A stretch of DNA of 64,000 bases, taken from contig NC_013501.1 of NCBI RefSeq assembly GCF_000024845.1, forward strand, positions 376,001-440,000. The letters run 5' to 3'. Shown here one piece after another: positions 53,125 through 61,809 of this stretch; the first letter of the stretch is position 1; each line of letters starts with the position of its first letter. The DNA comes from Rhodothermus marinus DSM 4252. Its GTDB lineage: Bacteria; Bacteroidota; Rhodothermia; Rhodothermales; Rhodothermaceae. Under the pieces are notes generated by a model, which saw only the letters and a list, made by a program, of their open reading frames with translations, searched no databases and was not told the DNA's origin. The position numbers and the translations under genes are program-made.

Positions 53125-53976
53125 ATGGCGGAAAAAAGCTATGGTCTGCTGGAAGGCAAAAAAGGCGTCATCTTCGGGGCGCTCAACGAGCAGAGCATTG
53201 CCTGGGCGATTGCCGAGGCGGTGCATCGCGAAGGAGGACGCTTCATCCTGTCGAACGCACCGGTAGCTAAACGGCTGGGCACACTGGAAAAACTGGCCGA
53301 AAAGACCGGTAGCCCGATCATCTGGGCCGACGCCACGAACAACGACGACCTGATGGCGCTTTTCCAGCAGGCGCGGGAAACATTCGGGCCGTTGGATTTC
53401 ATCGTCCACTCGATCGGCATGGGACTCAACATCCGGAAGAATCGCCCCTACGAAGACCTGAACTACGACTGGTACATCAAGACACTTGACATTTCCGCCA
53501 TCAGCCTGCACCGGATCATTCACTGCGCGCTCAAGCAGGAGGCGCTGGCCGACGGCGCGTCGATCGTGACGCTGAGCTATATCGGCGCGCAGCGCACTTT
53601 CTCGAAGTATTCGGAGATGGGCGATGCCAAGGCGCTGCTCGAAAGCATCGTGCGCTCGTGGGGCTACCGGCTGGGCAAGCGGCGCATTCGGATCAACGCG
53701 ATCTCACAGAGTCCCACGCCCACCACGGCCGGCTCGGGTATCGAGGGCTTCGACGCGATGTACGAATTCGCGCAGCGGGTGGCACCGCTCGGGAACGCCG
53801 ATGCGAAGAGCTGCGCCGACTACACGGTCACGCTGCTGAGCGACCTGACGCGCATGGTGACCATGCAGACGCTGTACCATGACGGTGGCTTCAGCAGCAT
53901 GGGCATCTCGGACGAGCTGATCGAGACGCTGGCGGAAGCGCTGGGTGTGAAGCAGCCGAACGAAGCCGGATCGTGA
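53125..53976 (+). CDS. fabI: Enoyl-ACP reductase (NADH)
   Basis: Reduces the trans-2-enoyl-ACP double bond, the last step of each fatty-acid elongation cycle. The 283-residue SDR enzyme has the atypical FabI nucleotide motif GALNEQSIAWAIA. The active-site Tyr-x6-Lys is YSEMGDAK, with the preceding SYIGAQRTFSKY segment, and the substrate-loop region ISQSPTPTTAGSGI. A ribosome-binding site (AAGGAAG) lies upstream of ATG 53125. The next gene starts within its last codons (GTGA overlap). Confidence 0.95.
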   Translation: MAEKSYGLLEGKKGVIFGALNEQSIAWAIAEAVHREGGRFILSNAPVAKRLGTLEKLAEKTGSPIIWADATNNDDLMALFQQARETFGPLDFIVHSIGMGLNIRKNRPYEDLNYDWYIKTLDISAISLHRIIHCALKQEALADGASIVTLSYIGAQRTFSKYSEMGDAKALLESIVRSWGYRLGKRRIRINAISQSPTPTTAGSGIEGFDAMYEFAQRVAPLGNADAKSCADYTVTLLSDLTRMVTMQTLYHDGGFSSMGISDELIETLAEALGVKQPNEAGS

Positions 53977-55523
53977 CCCACCACGCGCACAGGGGACGGA
54001 CGCGCTGGGGCGCCTGGCTGGTGGTTTTGCTGTGGGTCGGGTGCAGCGCACCGAAGCACCCGACCTATTTGCCGCCGGTCGGGATCGACGTGCGGCACTA
54101 TGACGTGGCGCTCCGGCTGGACCCGGAAACGCGCCATCTGGAAGGGCAGGTAACGCTGGAGGTGCGACGCACGCAGGCGGCCACCGAGCTACCCCTGTGC
54201 TTCGGGATGCTGGTGGTCGATTCGGTCCGGGTGGACGGGCGCGCCGTGGCGCCCGTTCGGCGCGGCCAGCGGCTGATCATTCCGCTGAACGGCGAGTTGC
54301 AGACGCGGGTCACGCTCGCCTATCACGGCACGCCGTCCGAAGGGCTTTATGAGGCCACTTATCTGGGACAGCGCGTCGTGTTTACCGATTCCTGGCCCTA
54401 CCGGGGATGCGAGTGGCTCCCGGCCGTTCACCACCCGTCGGATCCGGCCACGCTGGCGCTGACGCTCACCGTGCCGCGTGGCTATCAGGCGGCCGGTAGC
54501 GGTCGGCTGGTGCGCATCGACACGCTCGACGCCGCGGTGCGCTTCCGCTGGCAGCTCGACGCCACGGCGCCCACCTACAGCTTCGCGTTCGCCGTGGCCG
54601 ACTATGTGCGGACCGATACCGTCGCCGACGATACGATCCCGATCCATTACTACCTGCTTCCGTCCGATCGCGATCGGGTCTACCGCCTGCGCCGCACACC
54701 TGACGCCCTGCACTGGCTGAGCCGCTGGCTGGGGCCTTATCCGTACCGGAGCTATGCCGTCGTGCAGGTGCCGATCGACTATGCCGGCATGGAGAACGCT
54801 TCGGCGCCTTTTTTGCGGGCCGATCTGTTCGATATGGGCGATGTGGAGGGCGTGCAGGTGCACGAACTGGTGCATCAGTGGTTCGGCAACCGGGTCTCGA
54901 TCGCGGGATGGCGCGATCTGTGGCTTTCGGAAGGTACAGCCACGTATCTGACCACGATGTTTTACGAGGCGTACGACGGCTTCGAGGTCGCCCGCCAGCA
55001 GTGGGTGGACATGGCCCGGCTGACGCCCGAGGCGCTCCGGCTGCACGGAGCGCTGGTGCCCGGCCGCTACGTGGATCCGGAAGCGCATCTGACCTGGGTA
55101 CCCTACCGCAAGGGCGCCTGCGTGCTGCACCTGCTCCGATTGAAGCTGGGTGACGCGACGTTTCAGCGGGCGCTGCAGACCGTCTACCGGCGCTTCGCCG
55201 GAAAGCCGCTTTCCACCGAAGGCTTCCAGGCCGTGCTCGAAGAGGTCGGCGGCCGGGATCTGGACGCCCTGTTCGACTACTGGGTCTACGGCGATCGCCT
55301 GCCCGAACTCCGGGTTTACTGGGAGGCCGCGCAGCGCCGTCTGACCTGGCGCGTTGTGGGCGACGGGGGGACGCTGCAGGGCGTTCCCTTTCAACTGGCC
55401 GTCCAGCAGGGCGCGCAGGTCCGGTACGTCGATGCCCGGGCCAGTGCCCTGCAATTGCCGGAGGCTACCGAACGGCCCGAGGTGCATCCGGTGGGCATTC
55501 TGATGAAAGTCGTCTATCCCTGA
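53973..55523 (+). CDS. M1-family aminopeptidase, exported lipoprotein
   Basis: A 516-residue zinc aminopeptidase. The GTG start at 53973 overlaps the fabI stop. The N-terminus is a lipoprotein-like signal (WLVVLLWVGCSAP, Cys24). The beta-saddle domain leads to GMENAS, the exopeptidase motif, then HELVHQWFGN, the zinc site, with the downstream Glu ligand in WLSEGTATYL. It is shorter than full M1 enzymes (about 850) because the C-terminal helical domain is absent or reduced, a form common in Bacteroidota. It probably trims peptides in the periplasm or at the surface. Confidence 0.88.
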   Translation: MTHHAHRGRTRWGAWLVVLLWVGCSAPKHPTYLPPVGIDVRHYDVALRLDPETRHLEGQVTLEVRRTQAATELPLCFGMLVVDSVRVDGRAVAPVRRGQRLIIPLNGELQTRVTLAYHGTPSEGLYEATYLGQRVVFTDSWPYRGCEWLPAVHHPSDPATLALTLTVPRGYQAAGSGRLVRIDTLDAAVRFRWQLDATAPTYSFAFAVADYVRTDTVADDTIPIHYYLLPSDRDRVYRLRRTPDALHWLSRWLGPYPYRSYAVVQVPIDYAGMENASAPFLRADLFDMGDVEGVQVHELVHQWFGNRVSIAGWRDLWLSEGTATYLTTMFYEAYDGFEVARQQWVDMARLTPEALRLHGALVPGRYVDPEAHLTWVPYRKGACVLHLLRLKLGDATFQRALQTVYRRFAGKPLSTEGFQAVLEEVGGRDLDALFDYWVYGDRLPELRVYWEAAQRRLTWRVVGDGGTLQGVPFQLAVQQGAQVRYVDARASALQLPEATERPEVHPVGILMKVVYP

Positions 55524-55539
55524 ACTGAAAACACGCGCT

Positions 55540-56313
55540 ATGATCCGGCTGTTCGTTTCCGACATCGATGGCTGTCTGGCCGAGCCCTATCGGCCGTTTG
55601 CCCTGGATCGGTTTCAGGAGCTGGCCCGGCAGGCACATCTGGCCGGACGGCCCGGCGATCACCCCGTGCTTCCGGCTTTTACGATCTGCTCCGGCCGGCC
55701 CTATCCGTACGTGGAGGCCGTGACTCAGGCGCTGGGGCTGCAGGTGCCCGTGCTGTTCGAAGCGGGCGCCGGCATGTTCGATCCGCGCGAGGTGGTCGTC
55801 CACTGGCATCCGGCCTTCACCGACGAACTGGCCGAGCAGGTCGAAGCGCTGCGCCGCTGGATGGTCGAACGCTGCATTCCGGGCACGTCGCTCATGCTCG
55901 ACATCGGCAAGCGCACACAGGCCGGCATGGTCAGCCCCGACACCGAGGAGATCCTGCGCTTCGTGCCGATCGTCGAAGAGTACGTCGCCGCGCATTTTCC
56001 GGCCTTCCATGTGTTTCACACGCATATCTCCATCGACGTAGTGCCGCGCGGCTTTACCAAGCGGGAAGGCCTGCAATGGCTCATGGAAACGCTGGGACTC
56101 GAAGCGGACGAGGTGGCGTACATCGGCGACTCGAACGGCGATCTGGGGGCGCTGGCGCTGGTCGGCTACGCTTTTGCGCCGGCCAATGCCGCCGAGTCGG
56201 TGCGCCAGCAGGTGTCCTACGTGATGGATGCGCCCGACATTGAAGGCGTGCTGGCGGCCTATCGCTGGTGTATCGCCCACAACGAGGCGTGCCGAAAGGC
56301 CGTGGCTCCGTAG
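55540..56313 (+). CDS. HAD-superfamily phosphatase (Cof/MPGP-like)
   Basis: A 257-residue haloacid-dehalogenase-type phosphatase. Motif I is FVSDIDGCL (nucleophile Asp8), motif II is ICSGRP, motif III is the Lys in GFTKREGLQ, and motif IV is IGDSNGDLGAL. A C2-type cap lies between about 85 and 185. Similar enzymes dephosphorylate sugar phosphates; mannosyl-3-phosphoglycerate phosphatase, relevant to Rhodothermus osmolytes, is of the same class, but no synthase gene is adjacent to support that. Confidence 0.8.
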   Translation: MIRLFVSDIDGCLAEPYRPFALDRFQELARQAHLAGRPGDHPVLPAFTICSGRPYPYVEAVTQALGLQVPVLFEAGAGMFDPREVVVHWHPAFTDELAEQVEALRRWMVERCIPGTSLMLDIGKRTQAGMVSPDTEEILRFVPIVEEYVAAHFPAFHVFHTHISIDVVPRGFTKREGLQWLMETLGLEADEVAYIGDSNGDLGALALVGYAFAPANAAESVRQQVSYVMDAPDIEGVLAAYRWCIAHNEACRKAVAP

Positions 56314-56366
56314 CACGTTGGCCCGCTTTGCCTTAATTTTAAAACCCACGTTAACCCGACGCGGCC

Positions 56367-57092
56367 ATGATGGGCATCTGGCTCGGCATGCTGCTGGTGT
56401 TGAACCTGCGGGCGATAGCGCCCGACTCCGCGCTGACGCTCTACTACGTGGCGGCCGAGCAGACGCTGCTGCACGCACAGCCCGGCGAGGGCGCCTACCT
56501 GATGTTGCATCGGCGCGAGCCGGTGCATGTGCTCGATCGGGTCGGTCTCTGGTGGCGCGTGCGCACGCAGGACGGTGCCGAAGGGTACGTGGTGGCGCAC
56601 GATCTGTCGAACGTCTGGCTCCGGGTCTCCAAGCGCCAGCGACGTCTGTTCGTATACCGGGGCACGCGGCTGGTGCGGAGCTTTCCCGTGGATCTGGGTA
56701 CGAACCCGTTTTCCGACAAAACGCGACGGGGTAGTGTGGCCAGTCCAGACGACTGGCGCACGCCAGAAGGCGTCTTCTACGTGGCGGCCAAGAATGCCCG
56801 GAGCCAGTATTACAGGGCACTCGTGCTGAACTACCCGACGGCCGACGACGCGCTGCGCGGCCTGCGTGAAGGGCTGATCAGCGAAGCCGAATATCGGGCC
56901 ATCGTCGAGGCCGAGGCGAACTTTCGTATGCCGCCGATGAACACGGCGCTGGGCGGCTGGATCGAAATTCACGGCGACGGCACCGGCCAGCAGGTGACCT
57001 GGACGCAGGGGTGTGTGGCGCTCCGCAACGAGGACCTGGACGCCATCTGGCCGCTCGTGGTGGTGGGCACGCCCGTACTGATTGAACCCTGA
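56367..57092 (+). CDS. L,D-transpeptidase (YkuD domain) with SH3-like domain
   Basis: A 241-residue exported cell-wall enzyme that would form 3-3 peptidoglycan cross-links or attach lipoproteins. An N-terminal hydrophobic segment (about 1-17) is followed by an SH3-like region (about 30-75, VHVLDRVGLWWRVRT...GYVVAHDL). The YkuD domain (about 80-240) carries the catalytic signature IEIHGDG...TQGCVALRN, with His near 196 and Cys near 212. Start is one of two tandem ATGs (56367/56370). Confidence 0.87.
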   Translation: MMGIWLGMLLVLNLRAIAPDSALTLYYVAAEQTLLHAQPGEGAYLMLHRREPVHVLDRVGLWWRVRTQDGAEGYVVAHDLSNVWLRVSKRQRRLFVYRGTRLVRSFPVDLGTNPFSDKTRRGSVASPDDWRTPEGVFYVAAKNARSQYYRALVLNYPTADDALRGLREGLISEAEYRAIVEAEANFRMPPMNTALGGWIEIHGDGTGQQVTWTQGCVALRNEDLDAIWPLVVVGTPVLIEP

Positions 57093-57097
57093 GCGGC

Positions 57098-57682
57098 ATG
57101 CAGGTATCCGGCAACGCGCGGCGCTACACGGTTGACAACCGGCTCTATCGCTGGCATATTCAGCAGTTTCTGAACGAACTGGGGCGATTGGTCGAGGCGA
57201 CGAAGCCGCGAACCATCCTGGACGTAGGCTGCGGCGAGGGATTCGTGGCGGCTTTTCTCAAGAGGCGTTTGCCGGAAGTCGAGATGACCGGGGTCGATCT
57301 TTCCGAAGAAGCGCTGGCCTATGCCCGACAGCATTTCGGAGAGCTGGCGACCTTCCGGCAGGCCGACATTTACCGACTCCCGTTCCCGGATCGGTCGTTC
57401 GACACGGTCGTGTGCAGCGAGGTGCTGGAGCACCTGGACGATCCCGATCGGGCCGTGCACGAGTTGAAGCGCGTGGCGCGACGCTACGTCGTGATCACGG
57501 TGCCGCTGGAACCTTATTTCAAATGGCTGAACATACTCGGCCAGTGGTTGGGCGTAAGCGAAGATCCCGGGCACGTGCAGTTCTGGAATCGTGACGGCTT
57601 CGAAACGTTTATCCGCCGACATTTTCCGGAAGCGGAAATCTCACGCAAGCACATCTATCAACTGGCCCGGGGACGCGTTTGA
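57098..57682 (+). CDS. Class I SAM-dependent methyltransferase
   Basis: A 194-residue methyltransferase. Motif I ILDVGCGEGFVAAFL (about 40-54), motif II VDLSEEALAYA, motif IV FDTVVCSEVLEHLDDP. The acceptor is unknown. Its end overlaps the in-frame extension of the next gene, whose true start is 57739. Confidence 0.87.
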   Translation: MQVSGNARRYTVDNRLYRWHIQQFLNELGRLVEATKPRTILDVGCGEGFVAAFLKRRLPEVEMTGVDLSEEALAYARQHFGELATFRQADIYRLPFPDRSFDTVVCSEVLEHLDDPDRAVHELKRVARRYVVITVPLEPYFKWLNILGQWLGVSEDPGHVQFWNRDGFETFIRRHFPEAEISRKHIYQLARGRV

Positions 57683-57738
57683 ACCTTCCGGAAAAATTTT
57701 GCGTAGGCGGAGAAGACTTCAGCCTGCCATTTCCTGCT

Positions 57739-59097
57739 ATGCGACGCGTTTTCCGGAGGGCCTTCGGGTTGCTGGCGCTGCTGAGCACGACCGCGATCGG
57801 TCGTGCCTCGGAGGGGCCGGTCTATGTGGTGGCCGTCGAGGGCATGGTCGATAACGTGCTGGTGCAGTACATCGAACGCGCCATCCACGAGGCCGAAGCG
57901 GCCGATGCCGCCGCCATCGTGTTTCGGATCGACACGTTCGGCGGGCTGGTGGCTGCGGCCGATCAGATCCGCCAGCTCATTCTGGACACACCGCTGCCCA
58001 CCGTGGCCTTCATCGACCGCAACGCGGCCTCGGCCGGGGCGCTGATCGCCTACGCCTGCGATCGCATCGTGATGGCACCGGGCGCTTCGATGGGGGCGGC
58101 GACGGTGGTGGAGGGCACCACCGGCGAGGCGGCGCCCGACAAGTACCAGAGCTACATGCGCGGACTCATGCGGGCTACGGCCGAGGCCAACGGCCGCGAT
58201 CCCCGCATTGCCGAAGCCATGGTCGATCCGGACGTAGCGATCGAAGGGCTGGTGCCGGCCGGCAAGGTGCTGACGCTTTCGGCCCGCGAGGCGCTGGAAC
58301 TGGGCGTGGCCGACGCCCTGGCCGCCTCGGTGGACGAAGCGCTGCAGGTGCTGGGCTACGGACCGCATCCGGTGGTGGCCTTTGCGCAGACGGGCACCGA
58401 ACGGGTGCTGCGCGTGCTGGCCTCGCCCGTGCTGCAGACGCTGTTTCTGCTGATGATGCTGGGCGGACTTTACTTCGAGCTGCAGACGCCGGGCGTGGGC
58501 GTTCCCGGCCTGATCGCGCTGGCCGGTGCGCTGCTGTTTTTCGCCCCGAACTATCTCTCCGGCCTGGTCGAGTTCTGGGAGGTGGTGCTGTTTCTGGTGG
58601 GAGTCGGTCTGCTGCTGGTGGAGCTGCTGGTGATCCCGGGCTTCGGCATTGCCGGGATTGCCGGGATTCTGTTCATGCTGGCCGGACTGCTGGCGGCGCT
58701 GATCGGCAACGTGGGCCTGTCGTTCCCCTCGGCGCGCGAAATCGGTCGGGCGATTGCCACGCTGACGAGCACGCTGATCCTGCTGGGCGTGGGCATTGCG
58801 GTGCTGGGGCGCTACCTGCCCCGCACGCGGCGCTTTCAGGAACTGGTGCTGGGGACCGGCCTGTCGCGCACGCAGGGCTATACGGCGGCAGCCACCGAGG
58901 CGCAACTGACGGGCAAACGCGGACGGGCGGTAACCCCACTGCGGCCGGCCGGCGTGGTCGAGATCGAGGGCAGGCGCTACGACGTAGTGGCGTCCGGTCA
59001 GTTCGTCCCGGCCGGCACGCCCGTCGAGGTGGTGCGCGTGCAGGGCAGCCGGATCGAAGTCCGCCCGCTTTCCGAAGCAGAAAACCAGACTTCCTGA
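57739..59097 (+). CDS. NfeD-family membrane-bound serine protease (ClpP-class), long form
   Basis: A 452-residue inner-membrane protein. A signal peptide (ending TTAIGRAS) is followed by a ClpP/SppA-like protease domain (about 25-225). The catalytic Ser is in NAASAGALIAYACD and the Lys dyad region follows (SMGAATVVEG). Four or more membrane segments (about 245-375) come next, then a C-terminal OB-fold NfeD domain (about 395-450). NfeD proteins partner with stomatin-like proteins, but none is present beside this gene. A short NfeD protein follows 24 bp downstream. Confidence 0.87.
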   Translation: MRRVFRRAFGLLALLSTTAIGRASEGPVYVVAVEGMVDNVLVQYIERAIHEAEAADAAAIVFRIDTFGGLVAAADQIRQLILDTPLPTVAFIDRNAASAGALIAYACDRIVMAPGASMGAATVVEGTTGEAAPDKYQSYMRGLMRATAEANGRDPRIAEAMVDPDVAIEGLVPAGKVLTLSAREALELGVADALAASVDEALQVLGYGPHPVVAFAQTGTERVLRVLASPVLQTLFLLMMLGGLYFELQTPGVGVPGLIALAGALLFFAPNYLSGLVEFWEVVLFLVGVGLLLVELLVIPGFGIAGIAGILFMLAGLLAALIGNVGLSFPSAREIGRAIATLTSTLILLGVGIAVLGRYLPRTRRFQELVLGTGLSRTQGYTAAATEAQLTGKRGRAVTPLRPAGVVEIEGRRYDVVASGQFVPAGTPVEVVRVQGSRIEVRPLSEAENQTS

Positions 59098-59121
59098 ACG
59101 TCCCAAACCGCCGAGTGAACC

Positions 59122-59634
59122 TTGGAGCTGCTGCTTGCCATCACGTTGATTCTGATCGGCCTGGCGCTGATCGTGGCCGAAGTGTACCTGATCCCCGGGA
59201 TGAACATTGCGGGGATTCTGGGGGTGGTGCTCGTGCTGTTCGGGCTGGCGTATGCGTTCACGGCGTCCGGACTGCTGGCCGGGCTGGCCGTGCTGTTCGG
59301 CACGCTGGTGGCAGGCGGTGTGCTGTTTCTGGTGCTCTGGCGTAGCGGTGCCTGGCGGCAGTTCGTGCTGGCGACCTCGCTGAAAAGCGAGTCGGCAGAG
59401 CGGCCCGGCGAGTACCGCGCCCGCTACCTGGGCAAAGAGGGCATTGCCGTGACGCCGCTGCGGCCCGTGGGGATCGTCGAGATCGACGGCGAACGCATCG
59501 AAGCGGCCACCGAAGGCCAGTACATCGCAGCGGGCAGCCGGGTGCGCGTGGTGGCCATGGACCGCCGCCGCTACTTCGTGCGGCTGGCGACGCGTTCGGA
59601 AGCTTCGTCTTCACCTGACTCCACCGAATCCTGA
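59122..59634 (+). CDS. Short NfeD-like protein
   Basis: A 170-residue protein with three hydrophobic segments (about 2-75) and a C-terminal OB-fold (about 90-160, GKEGIAVTPLRPVGIVEIDG, closely similar to GKRGRAVTPLRPAGVVEIEG of the upstream gene). It lacks a protease domain, as in truncated NfeD1b forms. The predicted start is TTG 59122 (no ATG nearby). It probably arose from duplication of the C-terminal half of its neighbour. Confidence 0.83.
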   Translation: MELLLAITLILIGLALIVAEVYLIPGMNIAGILGVVLVLFGLAYAFTASGLLAGLAVLFGTLVAGGVLFLVLWRSGAWRQFVLATSLKSESAERPGEYRARYLGKEGIAVTPLRPVGIVEIDGERIEAATEGQYIAAGSRVRVVAMDRRRYFVRLATRSEASSSPDSTES

Positions 59635-59644
59635 TCGGTGCGCA

Positions 59645-59676
59645 TTTGTGCTTCTGATCGGCCGCCCGTATCTTTG
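59645..59676 (+). promoter_or_regulatory. Bacteroidota-type promoter of the TonB-C lipoprotein gene
   Basis: TTTG (59645-59648), a 20-base spacer, and TATCTTTG (59669-59676), a perfect match to TAnnTTTG. It begins 69 bp before the ATG at 59714 and supports that start over an upstream in-frame ATG at 59648. Confidence 0.6.
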
Positions 59677-59713
59677 CAGGCCGAGTGCCTTCCACCAGAC
59701 CAGCTATTTACCG

Positions 59714-60418
59714 ATGTCGATGCGTTTTCGTCTGTTCTTGCCGCTTGTACTGCTCGGCCTGCTGGGGTGCCAGTCGGCGCCTTCGCTGGAGCCCCCCGAG
59801 GGCTGGCTCAGTACCGATGGGCGCTGGTGGCGCGCTGGAGTTGATACGACGCTGGCTTTTCGCGATCTGAGTTCGCTGGCGGCAATGGGACTGGAAGGGG
59901 CGCCGATGGCCTCCGTTTCGCGAACGTACGCCACCGGCGAGGTGCTCGTGCAGGCCGTGCGACGCAGCCTGACGCCGCTGTTTCGCGTCCATCCCGAGAT
60001 CGTCGATTCGCTTTTCAACCGGCACATTGCGCCCGAGCTGGCGCAGGCGTCGATCTCCGGTGACCTGGAGGCCGAGGTGGACCGGCTCCGTCAGGAAAGC
60101 TATCGCAAACTGCAGCGCTACTTCCGCGAGCCGCGCCCCATCACGCGACTGGGCGAGGACGTGCCCATCGTGTATCCCGATAGTCTGATTGAAAAGGGCG
60201 TGGCCGGCACGGTCGAAATGCAGGTCTATCTGGACGCTGAGGGGCAGCCTCAGGCGATCATGTTGCTGGAAAGCGTCCATCCGGTGCTCGACCGGCTGGC
60301 CATGCAGGCCACGGCACAGATGCGCTGGCAGCCGGCCTACGTCCGCCGGGGCGACGAATGGGTCGCCGTGCCGTCGTGGGTGCGCTTCAACATCCGCTAC
60401 CGGATTCCCGAGGGCTGA
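59714..60418 (+). CDS. Lipoprotein with C-terminal TonB domain
   Basis: A 234-residue lipoprotein (lipobox LLGLLGC, Cys19). After a helical middle part (about 60-130) comes a TonB/TolA C-terminal domain (about 135-230), recognised by YPDSLIEKGVAGTVEMQVYLDAEG and AMQATAQMRWQPAYV...VPSWVRFNIRYRI. This fold contacts TonB boxes of outer-membrane receptors, but TonB itself is anchored by an N-terminal helix, not a lipid, so this may be an accessory or a regulator. Its stop codon abuts that of the opposing CNT gene (TGATCA). Confidence 0.82.
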   Translation: MSMRFRLFLPLVLLGLLGCQSAPSLEPPEGWLSTDGRWWRAGVDTTLAFRDLSSLAAMGLEGAPMASVSRTYATGEVLVQAVRRSLTPLFRVHPEIVDSLFNRHIAPELAQASISGDLEAEVDRLRQESYRKLQRYFREPRPITRLGEDVPIVYPDSLIEKGVAGTVEMQVYLDAEGQPQAIMLLESVHPVLDRLAMQATAQMRWQPAYVRRGDEWVAVPSWVRFNIRYRIPEG

Positions 60419-61741
60419 TCAGCCGATCAGCACGCCTGCGATCGTAGCTGTCATCATGTTGGCCAGCGTGCCGGCCAGCACGGCGCGGAGGCCCAGTTCG
60501 GCCAGCTCCGAGATGCGCGAGGGTGCCAGCGGTCCGATCCCGCCGATCTGGATGGCGATTGAGGAGAAGTTCGCGAAGCCGCACAGCGCGAACGTGGCCA
60601 TCGCGACGGCCTTGTCCGAGAGCGCGTTCTGGCCGATGAGCGTCGAGAGGTTCAGGTAGGCCACGAATTCGTTGACCACGAGCTTGGTCCCCACGAGCGC
60701 GCCGAACTGAGCCGCGTCGCTCCAGGGCACGCCGATCAGCCAGGCCACGGGCGCCAGCGTCCAGCCGAACAGCCGCTCCATCGACAGCTCGACGCCCACC
60801 AGGCCGCCGGCCCATCCCAGGAAGTAGTTGAGCATGGCGATGAGCGCGATGAAGGCGATCAGCATGGCGCCGACGTTCAGCGCCAGCTTCAGGCCGTCGG
60901 AGGCGCCCGCGGCGGCCGCGTCGATCACGTTGCGTGTGGTGCGCTCGATCGACACCCGCACGGTACCGGCCGTGAGCGGCTGACCGGTCTCCGGAATCAG
61001 CATTTTGGCCAGTAGCAGCGCGGCCGGCGCCGCCATCACGCTGGCGCCCAGCAGGTGCTCGGCAAACTGCAGTCGGGCCACTTCGAGCGCCAGCCCGCGG
61101 GCCTGCGCATAGGGATCGCCCAGCAGCTGGATGTAGGCCGCCATCACCCCGCCTGCGATCGTCGCCATGCCGCCCGTCATCACAGCCATCAGCTCCGAGC
61201 GCGTCATTTTTTCCAGATAGGGACGAACGACCAGCGGCGCTTCGGTCTGTCCGACGAAGATGTTCGCCGAAACCGACAGCGACTCGGCCCCGCTGGTGCC
61301 CAGCGTGCGGCTGACCACCCAGGCTACCGCCTGCACGATGCGCTGCATGACGCCCAGGTGGTAGAGCACGGCCATCAGCGAGCTGAAAAAGATGATAGTG
61401 GGCAGCACCTGAAAGGCAAAGAAAAAGCCCAGGCTGTCATCGGTACCGGGGCTGAGTGCCAGGTTGCCGAACACGAAGCGGGCGCCCTCGGTCGTGAAGT
61501 TGAGCACGAGTACGAAGAACGAGCTGACCCAGGCGAAAAACTCCTTGGGCCAGCCCAGCGGGGCAAACCAGGCGCCCATCTCGCGGCCCTTCAGGATGAA
61601 GATGGCCAGCACGATCTGCAGCAGCAGCCCGCCGCCTACCGTGCGCCAGTTGATGTGGCGACGGTCGCTGGAGAGCAGGTAGGCCAGCCCCAGAATGACG
61701 GTCAGTCCGAGAATCCCCCGCAACAGGGCAATCAGGCTCAT
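60419..61741 (-). CDS. Concentrative nucleoside transporter (CNT/NupC family)
   Basis: A 440-residue inner-membrane symporter that takes up nucleosides with H+ or Na+. About ten hydrophobic segments occur; CNT signatures include [20 protein letters not shown] and the later [37 protein letters not shown]. It could supply uridine to udk elsewhere in the window. It is convergent with the TonB-C gene with zero gap. Confidence 0.93.
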   Translation of the reverse strand: MSLIALLRGILGLTVILGLAYLLSSDRRHINWRTVGGGLLLQIVLAIFILKGREMGAWFAPLGWPKEFFAWVSSFFVLVLNFTTEGARFVFGNLALSPGTDDSLGFFFAFQVLPTIIFFSSLMAVLYHLGVMQRIVQAVAWVVSRTLGTSGAESLSVSANIFVGQTEAPLVVRPYLEKMTRSELMAVMTGGMATIAGGVMAAYIQLLGDPYAQARGLALEVARLQFAEHLLGASVMAAPAALLLAKMLIPETGQPLTAGTVRVSIERTTRNVIDAAAAGASDGLKLALNVGAMLIAFIALIAMLNYFLGWAGGLVGVELSMERLFGWTLAPVAWLIGVPWSDAAQFGALVGTKLVVNEFVAYLNLSTLIGQNALSDKAVAMATFALCGFANFSSIAIQIGGIGPLAPSRISELAELGLRAVLAGTLANMMTATIAGVLIG

Positions 61742-61773
61742 GGCACGACGTCAGGTTGGTTGGGCAGGCAGTA

Positions 61774-61801
61774 AAAAGAGGCGGCGCCACATGGCGCCGC
61801 C
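61774..61801 (-). terminator. Terminator downstream of the M1 metallopeptidase
   Basis: A 10-bp inverted repeat (61780-61789 with 61792-61801, GGCGGCGCCA) is preceded by TAAAAAG on the plus strand, so the minus strand reads hairpin then CTTTTTA. It ends the M1 gene whose stop is at 61810. Confidence 0.75.
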
Positions 61802-61809
61802 CCGGAAGG

